A stretch of DNA of 64,000 bases from Fusarium oxysporum f. sp. lycopersici 4287. Lineage: Eukaryota; Ascomycota; Sordariomycetes; Hypocreales; Nectriaceae. Each line of letters begins with the position of its first letter. Within the stretch, counting starts at the first letter, position 1. The DNA lies in NCBI RefSeq assembly GCF_000149955.1, contig NC_030986.1:243298-307297 (forward strand). The letters are read 5' to 3'. The translations under genes were made by a program, and so were the position numbers. The notes under the pieces were generated by a model. The model ran no database searches, was not told the DNA's origin, and saw only the letters and a program-made list of their open reading frames with translations. Below, piece after piece: positions 55,099 through 64,000 of the stretch.

Positions 55099-56063
55099 TT
55101 AGATGCTGGTGCCAGAAGCACCATCCGTAGCCAACTGATGCTTGCGCGCGTTATCCTCCATGCGAGCAATTCGTGAGTTTCTCTTCGCCTGCTGACTGCG
55201 ACGCAAGAAGAACAGAATCGCACCAGCAATCAAGACAACACCAGCAATAGAACCAATAACAATACCAGCAATAGCTCCGCCACTCAACTTGTTAGATTTG
55301 CCTGACTTGCTCTCCGCCTCAGAAGCATCAGAGCTTTCAGAAGACGTAGATGGGTGAGTAGCAGTTGGGCTGGGTCCAACGGTAGCACCAGCTGCCTTGT
55401 CGTCGTCGCCGGGCTCTGTGGCGTTGAAGCAGGGGATTTCGAAGTTTAACTCGGACTCCTTGACAAAAGTGATGTCGGCGCAGGCATAGAAGGTTTGGTT
55501 ATGGGGTGCGTCCCAGTCGGCGCGGTAGATAATTTGCAGAGTTGCGTTGTCGCCGGCTGAGACCTTGGAGGGGGCATCGGGAACTTGAACGCAGGTGTGA
55601 CCTGGGTTGAGATCTGTGATACTTTTTTCCTGAATCAGGGTCTCGAAGTCATCATTGGATGTAGGATCTACAGAGATGGTAAGTCAATTAGTATGGCTAA
55701 CAGGAGGTTGAGTGATCAAGTTGCTTACCTTCTGAGTACGAGATGCTGATCTTGGTGTTGTAATAGTCATCCTGAGCAACAAGAGAGACAGCACCACCAG
55801 CTAAACGACAAACGTTAGCAAAATGTCACACAAACGGGTCAAGGAGCTGACGTACTCAAGGGAAAGTTGGTCCTGTTCCCAGAAGATGCTCGTGAGCCGC
55901 AAGGACCTTTGTTGTCAACGTCCCCAGCCCAAGGACGGTCCGGGGGCCACATGAAACCGGCAGGTCCCATCTCGTCATCCTTGACAGTCGCGTTCGTAGG
56001 AATGTCATCTTCTTGCCCAAAGGCAAAAGATGCCAGCGTCAGAACAAGCAGATTCTTCAACAT
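55099..56063 (-). CDS. BIM1-like (copper-acquisition-factor-type) secreted, membrane-anchored protein
   Basis: Exons 56063-55856, 55800-55729 and 55667-55099 give 282 residues. A signal peptide (MLKNLLVLTLASFAFG) is followed by GPAGFMWPPDRPWAGD and NKGPCGSRASSGNRTNFPL, then a beta-rich domain with YYNTKISISY, GHTCVQVPDAP and DITFVKESELNFEIPC, the pattern of the LPMO-like BIM1/X325 family. A Ser/Thr linker leads to one membrane helix (AGIVIGSIAGVVLIAGAILF) and a basic cytoplasmic tail. The N-terminal histidine used for copper in BIM1 proteins is absent here after cleavage, so copper binding is uncertain. It is divergent from a His-rich secreted protein. Confidence 0.82.
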
Positions 56064-56805
56064 GATGATTGGGACGACAGAGTGACGAGAATAACACGAG
56101 ATAAGCCAGAGACTTGCAGAAGACCGTGGTTACTGCTCTCTTCCAAACGATGAGGGGAAACCATAGCGTCGTGATATACACCATTCACGGATACACCATC
56201 ATTAGCTGGTACATGTGACACTGCGGGACTTTTGAACCCGCCAAGTAACACACTGAACCCCTTGAGGCAAGAGAAATGCACTACAACCTGGACGTTGGCA
56301 TCTGATTGACCCATGCGGTAATCGTGTGCCACCTAAATCCGGTGAACCTCAACCTCCCCCTGCTTATCAGATGATCAGATAAGATTTTGATGCATCCCGA
56401 CGCTCTCATTGGTGCGACGCGCTAACCGAGGACCGCAACTAGATCACTTTTGGTCTAACGGCGAGGAATTAAAGTTGGTGCGATATCGGATATACAGGTC
56501 TAGAGTATGCACTTTATCTTGGCATCAGGTCATGGAATTGCTGTTTGTCCAATCAGTGAGGTTGAGGGTGTAGCCAGGAGCTCGGTGTTCTCGGGATGCG
56601 ACGGATAATTGACCGGAATGCAATTTCCTGTTTTGCGCTGGACATGGGAAGAATCTGTGATCTAAACCTGACCGAGGAAAATTGGCTTGTGCAATGAGGA
56701 TTGTGCAGATATATAGTCTTGGTCCTCCTTCCATCCGTCTCTTCTCATCAACCTACAGCCTCAAACCCTCCAAGTCATTCAATCGTTAGACTTCACTCGT
56801 TCAAA
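56064..56805. promoter_or_regulatory. Divergent promoter of the BIM1-like and His-rich secreted protein genes
   Basis: A 0.74-kb shared region with AGATAAG near 56378 and a TATA-like TATATA at 56710-56715 about 95 nt before the ATG at 56806. No gene called. Confidence 0.45.
56710..56715 (+). promoter_or_regulatory. TATA-like element of the His-rich secreted protein
   Basis: TATATA about 95 nt upstream of the ATG. Confidence 0.4.
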
Positions 56806-57714
56806 ATGCATTCTCTCGCTGCATACACTCTTTTGGCTTCTGCCTCTCTTGCTGTCGCCATTGATCCCCGCTTTGAGTTCCCCGATACTGTCCCTCTCGT
56901 CAAGCGTCAGCAGCCTGGTACCCCTCAGTACGCCTGCCACGAAGACTGCGGTAAGTAACTACTAACAAGCTCTACCATCACCACGACTTTCTTTCTAACA
57001 AACTTTAGGTCTCTTGATCACTCTTGCTCGTGATGATGAGGACTTTTGTGATAGCGATGAGTGGAATGAGCGCTACGGACGCTGCATGTCGTGCGCCAAC
57101 ACCTACGATATCTGGAAGTACTACGGCAGCGGCGTAGGCAGAGTCGCTCAGCAGTGTGGTCTTACTCCTAAGCCCAGCCCCTCTGGTTCCTCTGGTGCTG
57201 CCTCTACTACCGCTGGGGAGAAGCCTTCTTCCACTGCTGCCGAGGCTAAGCCCTCGACTACTGCTGTCGAGAAGCCTGCTACCACTGAGGTTGAGGAGGC
57301 TGAGACTACCAAGGCTGAGGAGCAGGCTACTGCTACTGAAGAAGCTGAGGAGGAGGAGGAGACCACTTCTGAGCACGAGCATGAGGAGACTGAGCATGCT
57401 CACACTTCTACTGAGGCTGAGCACTCTGAGGCTCATGAGCATACTACTCTTGCTACTCACGCTGCTGAGACAACTCATGCTGCCAACCCCACCAAGACTC
57501 ATGAGGCTGGTCACACTTCTGCTGATGAGATCGGAACTATTGGTGTTACTGTGAGAGACTATTCATCCCAAATTCCTGCATAAGTTACTAACGATATTTC
57601 TAGGCCACCTCGACTCCTCTCCCCTCAAGTGTCATCGTCAACGGTGCTGCCAAGCAGGTTGGTTTCTCCACTGCTATGGTCGTCGTCGCCTTGGCCATGT
57701 GCGGTCTCTACTAG
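56806..57714 (+). CDS. Cys-rich secreted, probably GPI-anchored protein with a His/Glu-rich tail
   Basis: Exons 56806-56950, 57009-57550 and 57604-57714 give 265 residues. Signal peptide MHSLAAYTLLASASLAVA, a possible Kex2 site (LVKR) and then a small cysteine module (ACHEDCG, FCDSD, GRCMSCANTYDIWKYYG and QQCGL; six or seven cysteines). The middle is Ser/Thr/Ala/Glu rich, including EEAEEEEETTSEHEHEETEH, with about eleven histidines in the next 50 residues. The C-terminal hydrophobic stretch (STAMVVVALAMCGLY) resembles a GPI-anchor signal. The cysteine module with an ectodomain tail looks like a fungal wall protein; the His-rich tail may bind metal. I do not recognise a named family. Confidence 0.8.
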
Positions 57715-57993
57715 CCAATTAGTTCCTAAAAGTGTTTGGGGAGTTATCCTCCGTCAGGTGGAAATGAGTGCATGAGTAATGGACTTATGCTGTTAGAGGA
57801 TTTAGGGTGTTTTCACTTCTATATATAATTTTAATTGATCATTTAATATTTGACAATCCAAGATTTCTTAACATTCTTCACAGCGATGCTTATACATCCT
57901 CCTGCCTAAACCGAGCAACCCAATCTGGAAATTGAAGACCAGACAGCTGTACCTCAATTCGTGTTGTATTAAAGTGGTGATCGAGTCATAGAA
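57715..57993. other. Short intergenic region
   Basis: 3' regions of the convergent genes at 56806 and 57994. Confidence 0.4.
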
Positions 57994-60728
57994 TTACACG
58001 TTTGGTAAGCTCCACAAGAAATCCCATGACCTATCCTCTGGCTCGGCCATGTCGGGGTCATCAGTGGCGAAGCCGAATGGAGCCATGCTAGGATCAAATG
58101 GCAGTGCAAGCCAGTCATCCACAGCCGGCATCGACAGATCTCCTAGGGAATCATCTACTGGCGGTACGCTGTTGTCGAATATCCATTGGGAGGTTTGGTC
58201 CACTGTACGAATCCCCTGAGGAATCGTAGTTGGGACCATGCTTTGCCTATACCTCTCTAGATGCATGTCCAGCAACTCTCCATACCGAGAAGCTAGATGC
58301 ATCTCGTCGAGACTACTATTCCTAAGAGCTCGAATACTTCTCTCTAATATTCCAAGAGACGTCTCTAGATCTGTTGTTCGAATTCCAAGACTTAGAGCTT
58401 TTAGAAGGAAGATGGAAGCCATGATGATGCGAAGGAATACTCGAACGGGACAGTACCGGAGCGTACCAGCCTCGAATAGCCTGTTTACTGACTCGAGAGC
58501 CTGGCATGATGAATTAATGACTTCTTTGATGAAAGAATAATCTGTTGCCGTGATGGATGACTGGAGAACATCGGTATCGATCGAGTTTGGCGGTCTTCTA
58601 CCAAGGACTCGATCAACGGCGGCTTGGATGCCAAACGAATTCATGAAAGCACGGAGATAATTAAACTCAATTGTCAAGTCCTCGCATGCATGAGATGATA
58701 AATCTAAAGTGACAAATGGTTAGTACAGGATAATCTGGGAAAGAAGAAGGCGTGTGCTCACTCTCGTGACTGAGATGGGTTGTCTTCCACCCCGCTAACT
58801 GTTTCTGAAAGTGTTTGATGATGTTTATGTATCTGCAGCTACTAAGGATTTCTCGAATTCCAGCGGCTGATGGGCATAGAACATCGATGATGGTTCGTGT
58901 AAGATTAGTCAGGTCGAGCCATGCTGTCAATGTGGATGAATCGCCCTGCCCGTCTCTTGTCGAAGGCTCTGACATGAAGCGCGAGACAGACGTCGGCATC
59001 ATAGAAGGACATCCTAGTCGACTGGATTGCTGCTCCAGAAAGATATATAGAAGATCACGTAACCTCGTCTGCTCAGCTTTGAATCCTGGTGGCTGTGTAG
59101 ACGTGTCAACTCTTTCGCCATCATCGCAGAGTCCGAGTTCAAGGGCCAAAGACTGCACACAGCCCAGCAGCATCCAAGACATACGATCAGACGTCTTGGC
59201 GGGGAGGATAACATCTCTTAACCACTGGGCTTCATTGTCATTAGTGTCGTCTGCTTGGTTATCGAACTGATCATCCCGAGGATCTAAGTCGGTGAGCAAA
59301 GTAGACGAGTCCCAGCCATCTGAAGCCGGCGGCAGGTGTATCGCCTGTGGGTGCCACTCTATGATCAGAAGAAGAGCTTCGATAGAGCCCCTCGTTCTTG
59401 TTTTTGCCTTGGATCGCTTTTCTTGGCCAAAGATGATTCTCATGACGAGATGCTGACAGTGCTCCCATAATCGATGATGAATAATGGTACTTCTGGCCAG
59501 ACCACCATGACCAACTAAGACGTGGTACCGCGATGATATCATCAAGATTACACAGCAGAGTAGAGGCTCTTGTGTGATGAGCCTGTAGTGTCTTTCATGG
59601 CTCAGGTCAAAGCCTCTCGATACAGGGGATAGCGGTGCTAGATTCTGCTGGAACCTGCCAATGAGTCATTAATCATCATGTCTTTCGCTCCATCTTGAAC
59701 GACGATACTTACAAGTCGACATATCTGACTGCCTCTTCAGCGGTGAACCAACCCATTCTGACAAAGCGGAAGGACCGCCATACCGTCAAGGGATTGGGAG
59801 TAGCAGGAGAGACATAGGTAGGCCTGGATGTACTGATGGAGGCGGTTGTCCTCGGACTCGATGTCTCTCCGATACGATGCAGTGTATGTCGTGATATGGG
59901 CCCGTGATTGCTAGGTGAAGCGCCCTCCTTGTTGGCGTTTTCGATCGCAGGTTGGTACAAAAGCCGCAGTGCGTCATTCCCGTTCGAAACAAGTGTAGTA
60001 GTGAGGCCACCAGCAGGTCCTGTGGAGCTCATAGACGGTGAAGTTTTCGTTCATAACACTCTGTTGCTGATGTTGAGGCAGATCATGGGCCAGTCCTGGC
60101 AGTTCATTGCTGCCCGATAAAGAGATGTCTGGCAATGTCAGATCATTACTGTCGTCGAGCACCTGTGATGGTTCTTGAGTAAATGTGTCTTCGCTCAGAT
60201 TGGCTGGAGCCGGCGAAGTGCTCACCATGGTAGTACCATGTTCTGAGCCCTGAGCTGGTTGGGGATAAAACCACGTCAGCAAAATGGGTTGCAGAGTGTG
60301 ACGGGATCTGAGGTCCAGCATAGATACGCACCTTCTTTCGATGATGCTCTTTTCCTAAGAGTCTTGTTCCGCTTCCGATGAGAGCGTTCATCGCTAAATA
60401 CACATTCTTTGACTTCTCTTTGACACCTCAAGCATGGTACGCCAGGTTTGTCAACGATACAGCGAATCTTCTTTTTCCGACATAACTCGCAAGCCTGGTA
60501 GCCCCGGCGGAAATCACGCACACGTCGTCTGCGAGAGGGGCCGTCACTATCAGGCAAAGCGGGTTGGGTTTGTGCGTCAGCATCCATTGGTGCCTTTCTG
60601 GCCGAGGGGAGTCGTTCGGTGGTCAATTGTCTGGGAATCTTGAGCATCGGAAAGTGGCGGATGGTGACGGATATAAGTACCTCTCCGACGAATGTCCGCT
60701 GATCACCAGGTGACGGCATCACTAGCAT
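57994..60728 (-). pseudogene. Zn2Cys6 transcription factor, junction in exon 2 uncertain
   Basis: Zinc cluster: ACELCRKKKIRCIVDKPGVP then CLRCQREVKECVF, six cysteines. A fungal-specific regulatory domain follows with TLVSNGNDALRLLYQ, RLWEHCQHLVMRIIFG, LLLIIEWHPQAIHLPP and MSWMLLGCVQSLALELGL. Exons: 60728-60332, 60254-59713, 59654-58762, 58703-57994. Within exon 2 the frame of QHQQQSVMN and that of the downstream SSTGPAGG differ by one base: either a 40-nt intron (60059-60020, GT-AG, no clear branch site) or one extra A in the A-run at 60044-60047. Start codon is the ATG at 60728 or 60587. I label it a pseudogene only tentatively. By position it may control the adjacent MFS and PEP-mutase-like genes. 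Confidence 0.55.
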
Positions 60729-61078
60729 CGAATGGGACTAATTCAGCGGGCTGGCTTGGCATCGTGCGGGGAATTGACGGGTTCGGACCCGGACCCGGAT
60801 CACTTTGGGGCAACTTGAGAAATCTGGCTCAGGAAATGGCTTCCGAATGGAAAATACAGATAATAAAGATTGAATGCGTGTTGATTCTCTGTAAATTAAG
60901 CGTACATGATGTATCCAACGACAAAAAAGGCCAAGCATATGATTGTAATGCTGCAAAGATCGAATCCTGTACTATTGAATTGAATAACTAACAAACTATG
61001 TAATGGATCATACTCAAGCAAGCCAACTTGTTGGGAAGAATCTTCCACCATTCCAACAAATCAGAACAAACCACTATG
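60729..61078. other. Intergenic region upstream of the regulator, with CGG repeats
   Basis: The stretch near 60784-60801 has repeated GGACCC units (CGGACCCGGACCCGG), possible zinc-cluster sites. It also holds the 3' end of the MFS gene. No gene seen. Confidence 0.4.
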
Positions 61079-62794
61079 CTATGTGAGGTAGCGAAAATTC
61101 TTGTTCTTATCACCAAGCTCCGTAACATCAACAGCCAAATCGGAATCGACGGGGCCATATTTACGGTCTCTTCTCTTGTTCTCACGTTCCAAAGCAAAGT
61201 GCAGGCCTAATGCAAGAATAGAAATGAGTCCGGTTAGTCCACAGCCAATGGCGGTACCCCGAAGGTAAAGAGGTCTGGTCAAGCATTGTGTTAGCATACG
61301 AACGCCCAAGTATGAGGTTTTGAAAGAAGATACTCGAGCAAAAGAGACACTTACCCGTCAGAACTGGGGAAGACAACACTGCTAACAAAGGAGGAGCATT
61401 GACCAAAGGTAGCTAGAATCGCTAGTCCAGCACCCTTCTTAGAGTCTCCTCCTTGATTATTCAGCAGCCAGGTGATGTTGATGCAAAGCGCAGGGAAGAC
61501 TCCACAGGATGCTAGAAAGATGGCGGCATAACGGGTTGCCCTCTTGGACTCATCCTGAACAACGACCAGCATAAGGTAGCCAATAAAGCCAATGAGCGCG
61601 CTACCGCTGACAACATATCCTCTCTTACCATACCTGTCACTCACCAAAGCTGCCAGTACGCAGCAAAGGAAGGCTAGAAAGTATGGCGGCGCAGTGAGGC
61701 CCTGTGCAGTGACGGATGAGTAGCCCATATCGCGGACAATTGTCGGGAGAAAGTTAGAAAGGCCGGCGAAAGAGTAGTTGCAGCAGAAATGAATGACGGT
61801 ATGGATGTAGTTCTGGTAGTCTGCCAGGCCAGCAAATATTTGGTTCCAGCGAACTCCAGTCTTCTTGGTGCGATCGCGAACCTGGAGCCGCTCAACAGCG
61901 TAGGTGGAATCTTTCTCAGATAGGTATTTGGCCCTGTCTGGGGAATCTGCTAAGAAGAACCAAACGACGATGGAGAAAGCTACAGTGGGGGCACCCTCTA
62001 TAGTAACAGACTAGTCAGAAAGCTGTGACCAAGACAGCTGAGCAGACTTTTCAACGTACCGATGATGAAGAGGTATCTCCAAGGCTCCAATGAGCCACTG
62101 ATATGGGTGATTCCGTAAGCCAACGCAGAAGCGAAGCAATTGGCTAATGGCGACATTCCAAGTAGGAGAGAAACACGAAAGCCCAGCTCATCACGACGGT
62201 AGAACAAAGACAGGAAGTACGGAGCACCAGCACCAAACGCAGCCTCGAATACACCAAGCAGCGCTCGGGTAGCAATAAGTCCGCCGAGATTCTGCGCGGC
62301 ACCAGCGCACATGGCTGCCGTTCCCCAACTACAAGAAACACACCGTCAGTGCCTATGCAATACGAGATAGAGGCTTACATACCAAACGCAAAGCGCGGCG
62401 ACGTATTCGCTCGCAGGGAGGATCTTCCAGAATAGGCTGGTCCACTCGAAGCAAACGTAGCAGATGTAGAACGCGTTGAGGACCCAGGCCCATTCAGAGT
62501 CGCTGAGGCCTAGGTCATCCTTTGCACCGGCGGTTTTGGCGTTGCCGATATTTCCTCGGTCGAGATAGGATAGGATGTATAGGCAGCAAACGATGGGAAG
62601 AAGACGGCGGTCAAACTAGGTGACTATTAGTAGAATTACTATATGTAGCACTGGTAGTAGCTTACCGTATTCTTGATACGCTTGTTGGCCTCTTCGGGAA
62701 CGTCGACGCGTTGCTGGTCTTGGTGCTCTGCTGCATGTTCAAGTTCCTCTGCGCCCAAGGACATCTTGTGCTCAGACTCTGGGTGATTCATCAT
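61079..62794 (-). CDS. Dal5-like MFS anion permease
   Basis: Exons 62794-62666, 62615-62383, 62328-62060, 61997-61355 and 61274-61079 give 489 residues. It opens MMNHPESEHKMSLG, then FDRRLLPIVCCLYILSYLDR, NIGNAKTAGAKDDLGL, LLGVFEAAFGAGAPYFLSLF, PWRYLFIIEGAPTVAF, LPTIVRDMGYSSVTAQGLTA, KRGYVVSGSALIGFIGY and GVFPALCINITWLLNNQGG; the tail is acidic/basic. This is the 12-helix allantoate/tartrate/other anion permease family. The substrate is unknown. It is divergent from a PEP-mutase/isocitrate-lyase-family gene and near a Zn2Cys6 factor, so it probably imports that enzyme's substrate or a precursor. Confidence 0.9.
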
Positions 62795-63043
62795 GAGGGT
62801 GTACCGAAAGGCGAATTGGAGATGTAGATGAAGCTTGATGAATTGGGAGTTCGGGATGGATACTTCTCGAGGATTTCAGTGGGTTTTAGTAGTCGAGAGC
62901 TGGACTGTCACTTTTGAAGCGCTTTGACTCTATCATCGACAGATCCCGTCAGTCTCCGGGATTCAAGGTTTGTAGCTCGCAGAAAGGGGGGCATCTGATC
63001 TCGGGTCCAGATGCTTCCCGATCCAAGATGCGGGGTCCCCGCA

Positions 63044-63050
63044 TACCCCA
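63044..63050 (+). promoter_or_regulatory. TACCCCA element in the MFS/PEPM promoter
   Basis: TACCCCAGATT, matching the copy upstream of the MFS at 21331-22949 over 11 bases. Confidence 0.35.
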
Positions 63051-63064
63051 GATTCTCTGAGAAC

Positions 63065-63144
63065 TATCCGGGGGAGCCCTCCTTAGATCCGGACTGTGCT
63101 CTGCTCCGGATAGATGAGTATCCGTCACTTTCCGAGCATATCCG
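63065..63144. promoter_or_regulatory. Cluster of TATCCG/CCGGATA sites
   Basis: TATCCG at 63065, TCCGGATA at 63105-63112, TATCCG at 63119 and 63139, plus GATCCGGA at 63086-63093. Five CCG-cored sites in 80 bp suggest an operator for a zinc-cluster dimer; the Zn2Cys6 gene at 57994-60728 is the nearest candidate. Confidence 0.45.
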
Positions 63145-63188
63145 AATCTCAACCAGCGCCGAACCTTTGCCTATCCCTAGGCTTTATG

Positions 63189-63196
63189 TATATAAG
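63189..63196 (+). promoter_or_regulatory. TATA-like element of the PEP-mutase-family gene
   Basis: TATATAAG about 95 nt upstream of the ATG at 63288. Confidence 0.4.
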
Positions 63197-63287
63197 ATGT
63201 TCATTAAACGTCTCCATTTCGACTGTTCATCATCAATCATCTTATCATCCCAACACCACATCTCAGCATCAAATACTCCCATTCACA

Positions 63288-64000
63288 ATGTCCAAGTCCA
63301 TTGTCAACAGCACCCCCTACCCCTTCCAGTTCAATGCACCAACCCTGCAAAAGCCGGGCAAGGCTGGACAGATCGTGGATGTAACGGGCACTTTGAAAAA
63401 TGTCCGCGGCAAGATCCCATCCGTCCAGGCGTCAGCTCTCCGCACCATGATGCTCGAAGCCCATAATGACCCTACAAAGATCCTCGCCCACTGCTGCAGC
63501 TATGACGGTCTTTCATCACGGCTCTGCGAGGAAGCTGGTTTTCCAATGATCTTCCTCGCTGGATATGCTGTATCTAGTGCCTACGGTCTGCCTGACACTG
63601 GTTATATCGCAATGGCTGAGGTGTGCGATAAGATTCAGGAAACCGTGCGGCAGGTCTCTGTCCCTGTCATGGCCGATGGAGATACAGGCTACGGTAGCCC
63701 GCTCAACGTTAAAAGAACCGTGGAGAGTTATGCTCATGCCGGCGCCGCTGGAATCATGATTGAGGATCAAACCTGGCCAAAGCGTAAGTTTTGAAATTTA
63801 CCTGGATGGTCTAGAGCTAACTGCCTCAGGCTGTGGCCATACCAAGGGAAAGTCTGTTGTCTCTCGTGGTGAGGCATATGCCCGTATTCAGGCGGCTTGC
63901 GACGCTCGAGATCAAGGCAAGGATATTTTCGTCCTTGCGAGAACCGACGCTCTGATCCACGGCTGGGAAGAGGCCTTGAGTCGTGCCAAAGAGTTCAAGA
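63288..64000 (+). CDS. PEP-mutase/isocitrate-lyase-superfamily enzyme (3' end beyond window)
   Basis: Exon 1 is 63288-63783 and exon 2 runs from 63830 past the right edge, with about 222 codons visible. Superfamily marks: FLAGYAVSSAYGLPDTGYIA, the metal/substrate loop VPVMADGDTGYGSPLNVKRT, GAAGIMIEDQTWPKR, then across the intron CGHTKGKSVVSRGEAYARIQ, where the cysteine of KRCGH is the catalytic acid in lyases, and FVLARTDALIHGWEEALSRA. The KRCGH motif favours a lyase (isocitrate/methylisocitrate/dimethylmalate type) or oxaloacetate hydrolase over a phosphonate mutase, but the exact branch needs the missing C-terminus. It is divergent from an anion permease, which would suit uptake of a carboxylate substrate. 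Confidence 0.87.

Larger units (their letters stand above)
62795..63287. promoter_or_regulatory. Divergent promoter of the Dal5-like MFS and PEP-mutase-family gene
   Basis: A 0.49-kb region with one TACCCCA (63044-63050), a cluster of TATCCG/CCGGATA sites (63065-63144), and a TATA-like TATATAAG (63189-63196) about 95 nt before the ATG at 63288. Confidence 0.5.

Noticed and set aside
1..64000. tRNA, rRNA, CRISPR arrays, PKS/NRPS genes
   Set aside because: Looked for characteristic patterns and found none; a covariance-model or HMM search would be needed to be certain for tRNAs.

Overview
The window is from a filamentous ascomycete (Pezizomycotina), most likely Fusarium or a close relative. 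Coding regions are broken by short introns of about 40-110 nt with GTAAGT-like donors, CTAAC/CTGAC-like branch sites and YAG acceptors. The families present are typical fungal ones: Zn2Cys6 factors, Dal5-like MFS permeases, a HET-domain protein, a Helo-like/CRIB protein, a CFW protein with YPPP repeats, and a MULE fragment. I see no tRNA, rRNA, CRISPR, PKS or NRPS. All exon structures were built by eye from reading frames, splice consensus and family conservation.

Layout. 1-1228: start of a proline/threonine-rich cell-surface protein, minus strand. 3.4-18.9 kb: nitrogen-catabolism group with D-serine dehydratase-like, APC permease, glutamine-synthetase-like enzyme, aldehyde dehydrogenase, SDR, Zn2Cys6 regulator, Dal5-like MFS and a small SnoaL/NTF2-like protein. 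19.1-26 kb: decayed stretch with a transcription-factor remnant, a Helo/CRIB gene with one stop codon, an intact Dal5-like MFS and a HET gene with one stop codon. 26.6-47.8 kb: catabolic cluster with two metallo-beta-lactamase-fold lactonase/lactamase-like enzymes, zinc alcohol dehydrogenase, an MFS broken by a MULE fragment, succinate-semialdehyde-dehydrogenase-like ALDH, an alpha/beta hydrolase with an extra N-terminal domain, a sugar-transporter-type MFS, a carboxymuconolactone-decarboxylase-like protein, a 3-hydroxyisobutyrate-dehydrogenase-like enzyme, and an ADR1-like C2H2 regulator. 50-57.7 kb: GNAT, hemerythrin, BIM1-like copper protein and a His-rich secreted protein. 58-64 kb: Zn2Cys6 regulator, Dal5-like MFS and a PEP-mutase/isocitrate-lyase-family enzyme running off the right edge.

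The main result is the 21-47.8 kb region. Its intergenic spaces contain many copies of TACCCCA, often as TTGGGGTA on the other strand. That matches the GG(A/G)G-type core bound by ADR1-like finger pairs, and the cluster's own C2H2 regulator has ADR1-like fingers and a copy of the site upstream of itself. The enzymes could take a lactone or lactam through ring opening, alcohol oxidation and semialdehyde oxidation to a dicarboxylate, with dedicated transporters.

A second theme is small lesions: four genes show an apparent single-base frameshift, three show a single in-frame stop in otherwise readable sequence, and one transporter is disrupted by a transposon fragment. These could be real decay or, for the indels, sequencing error. 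Four introns appear to use GC donors.
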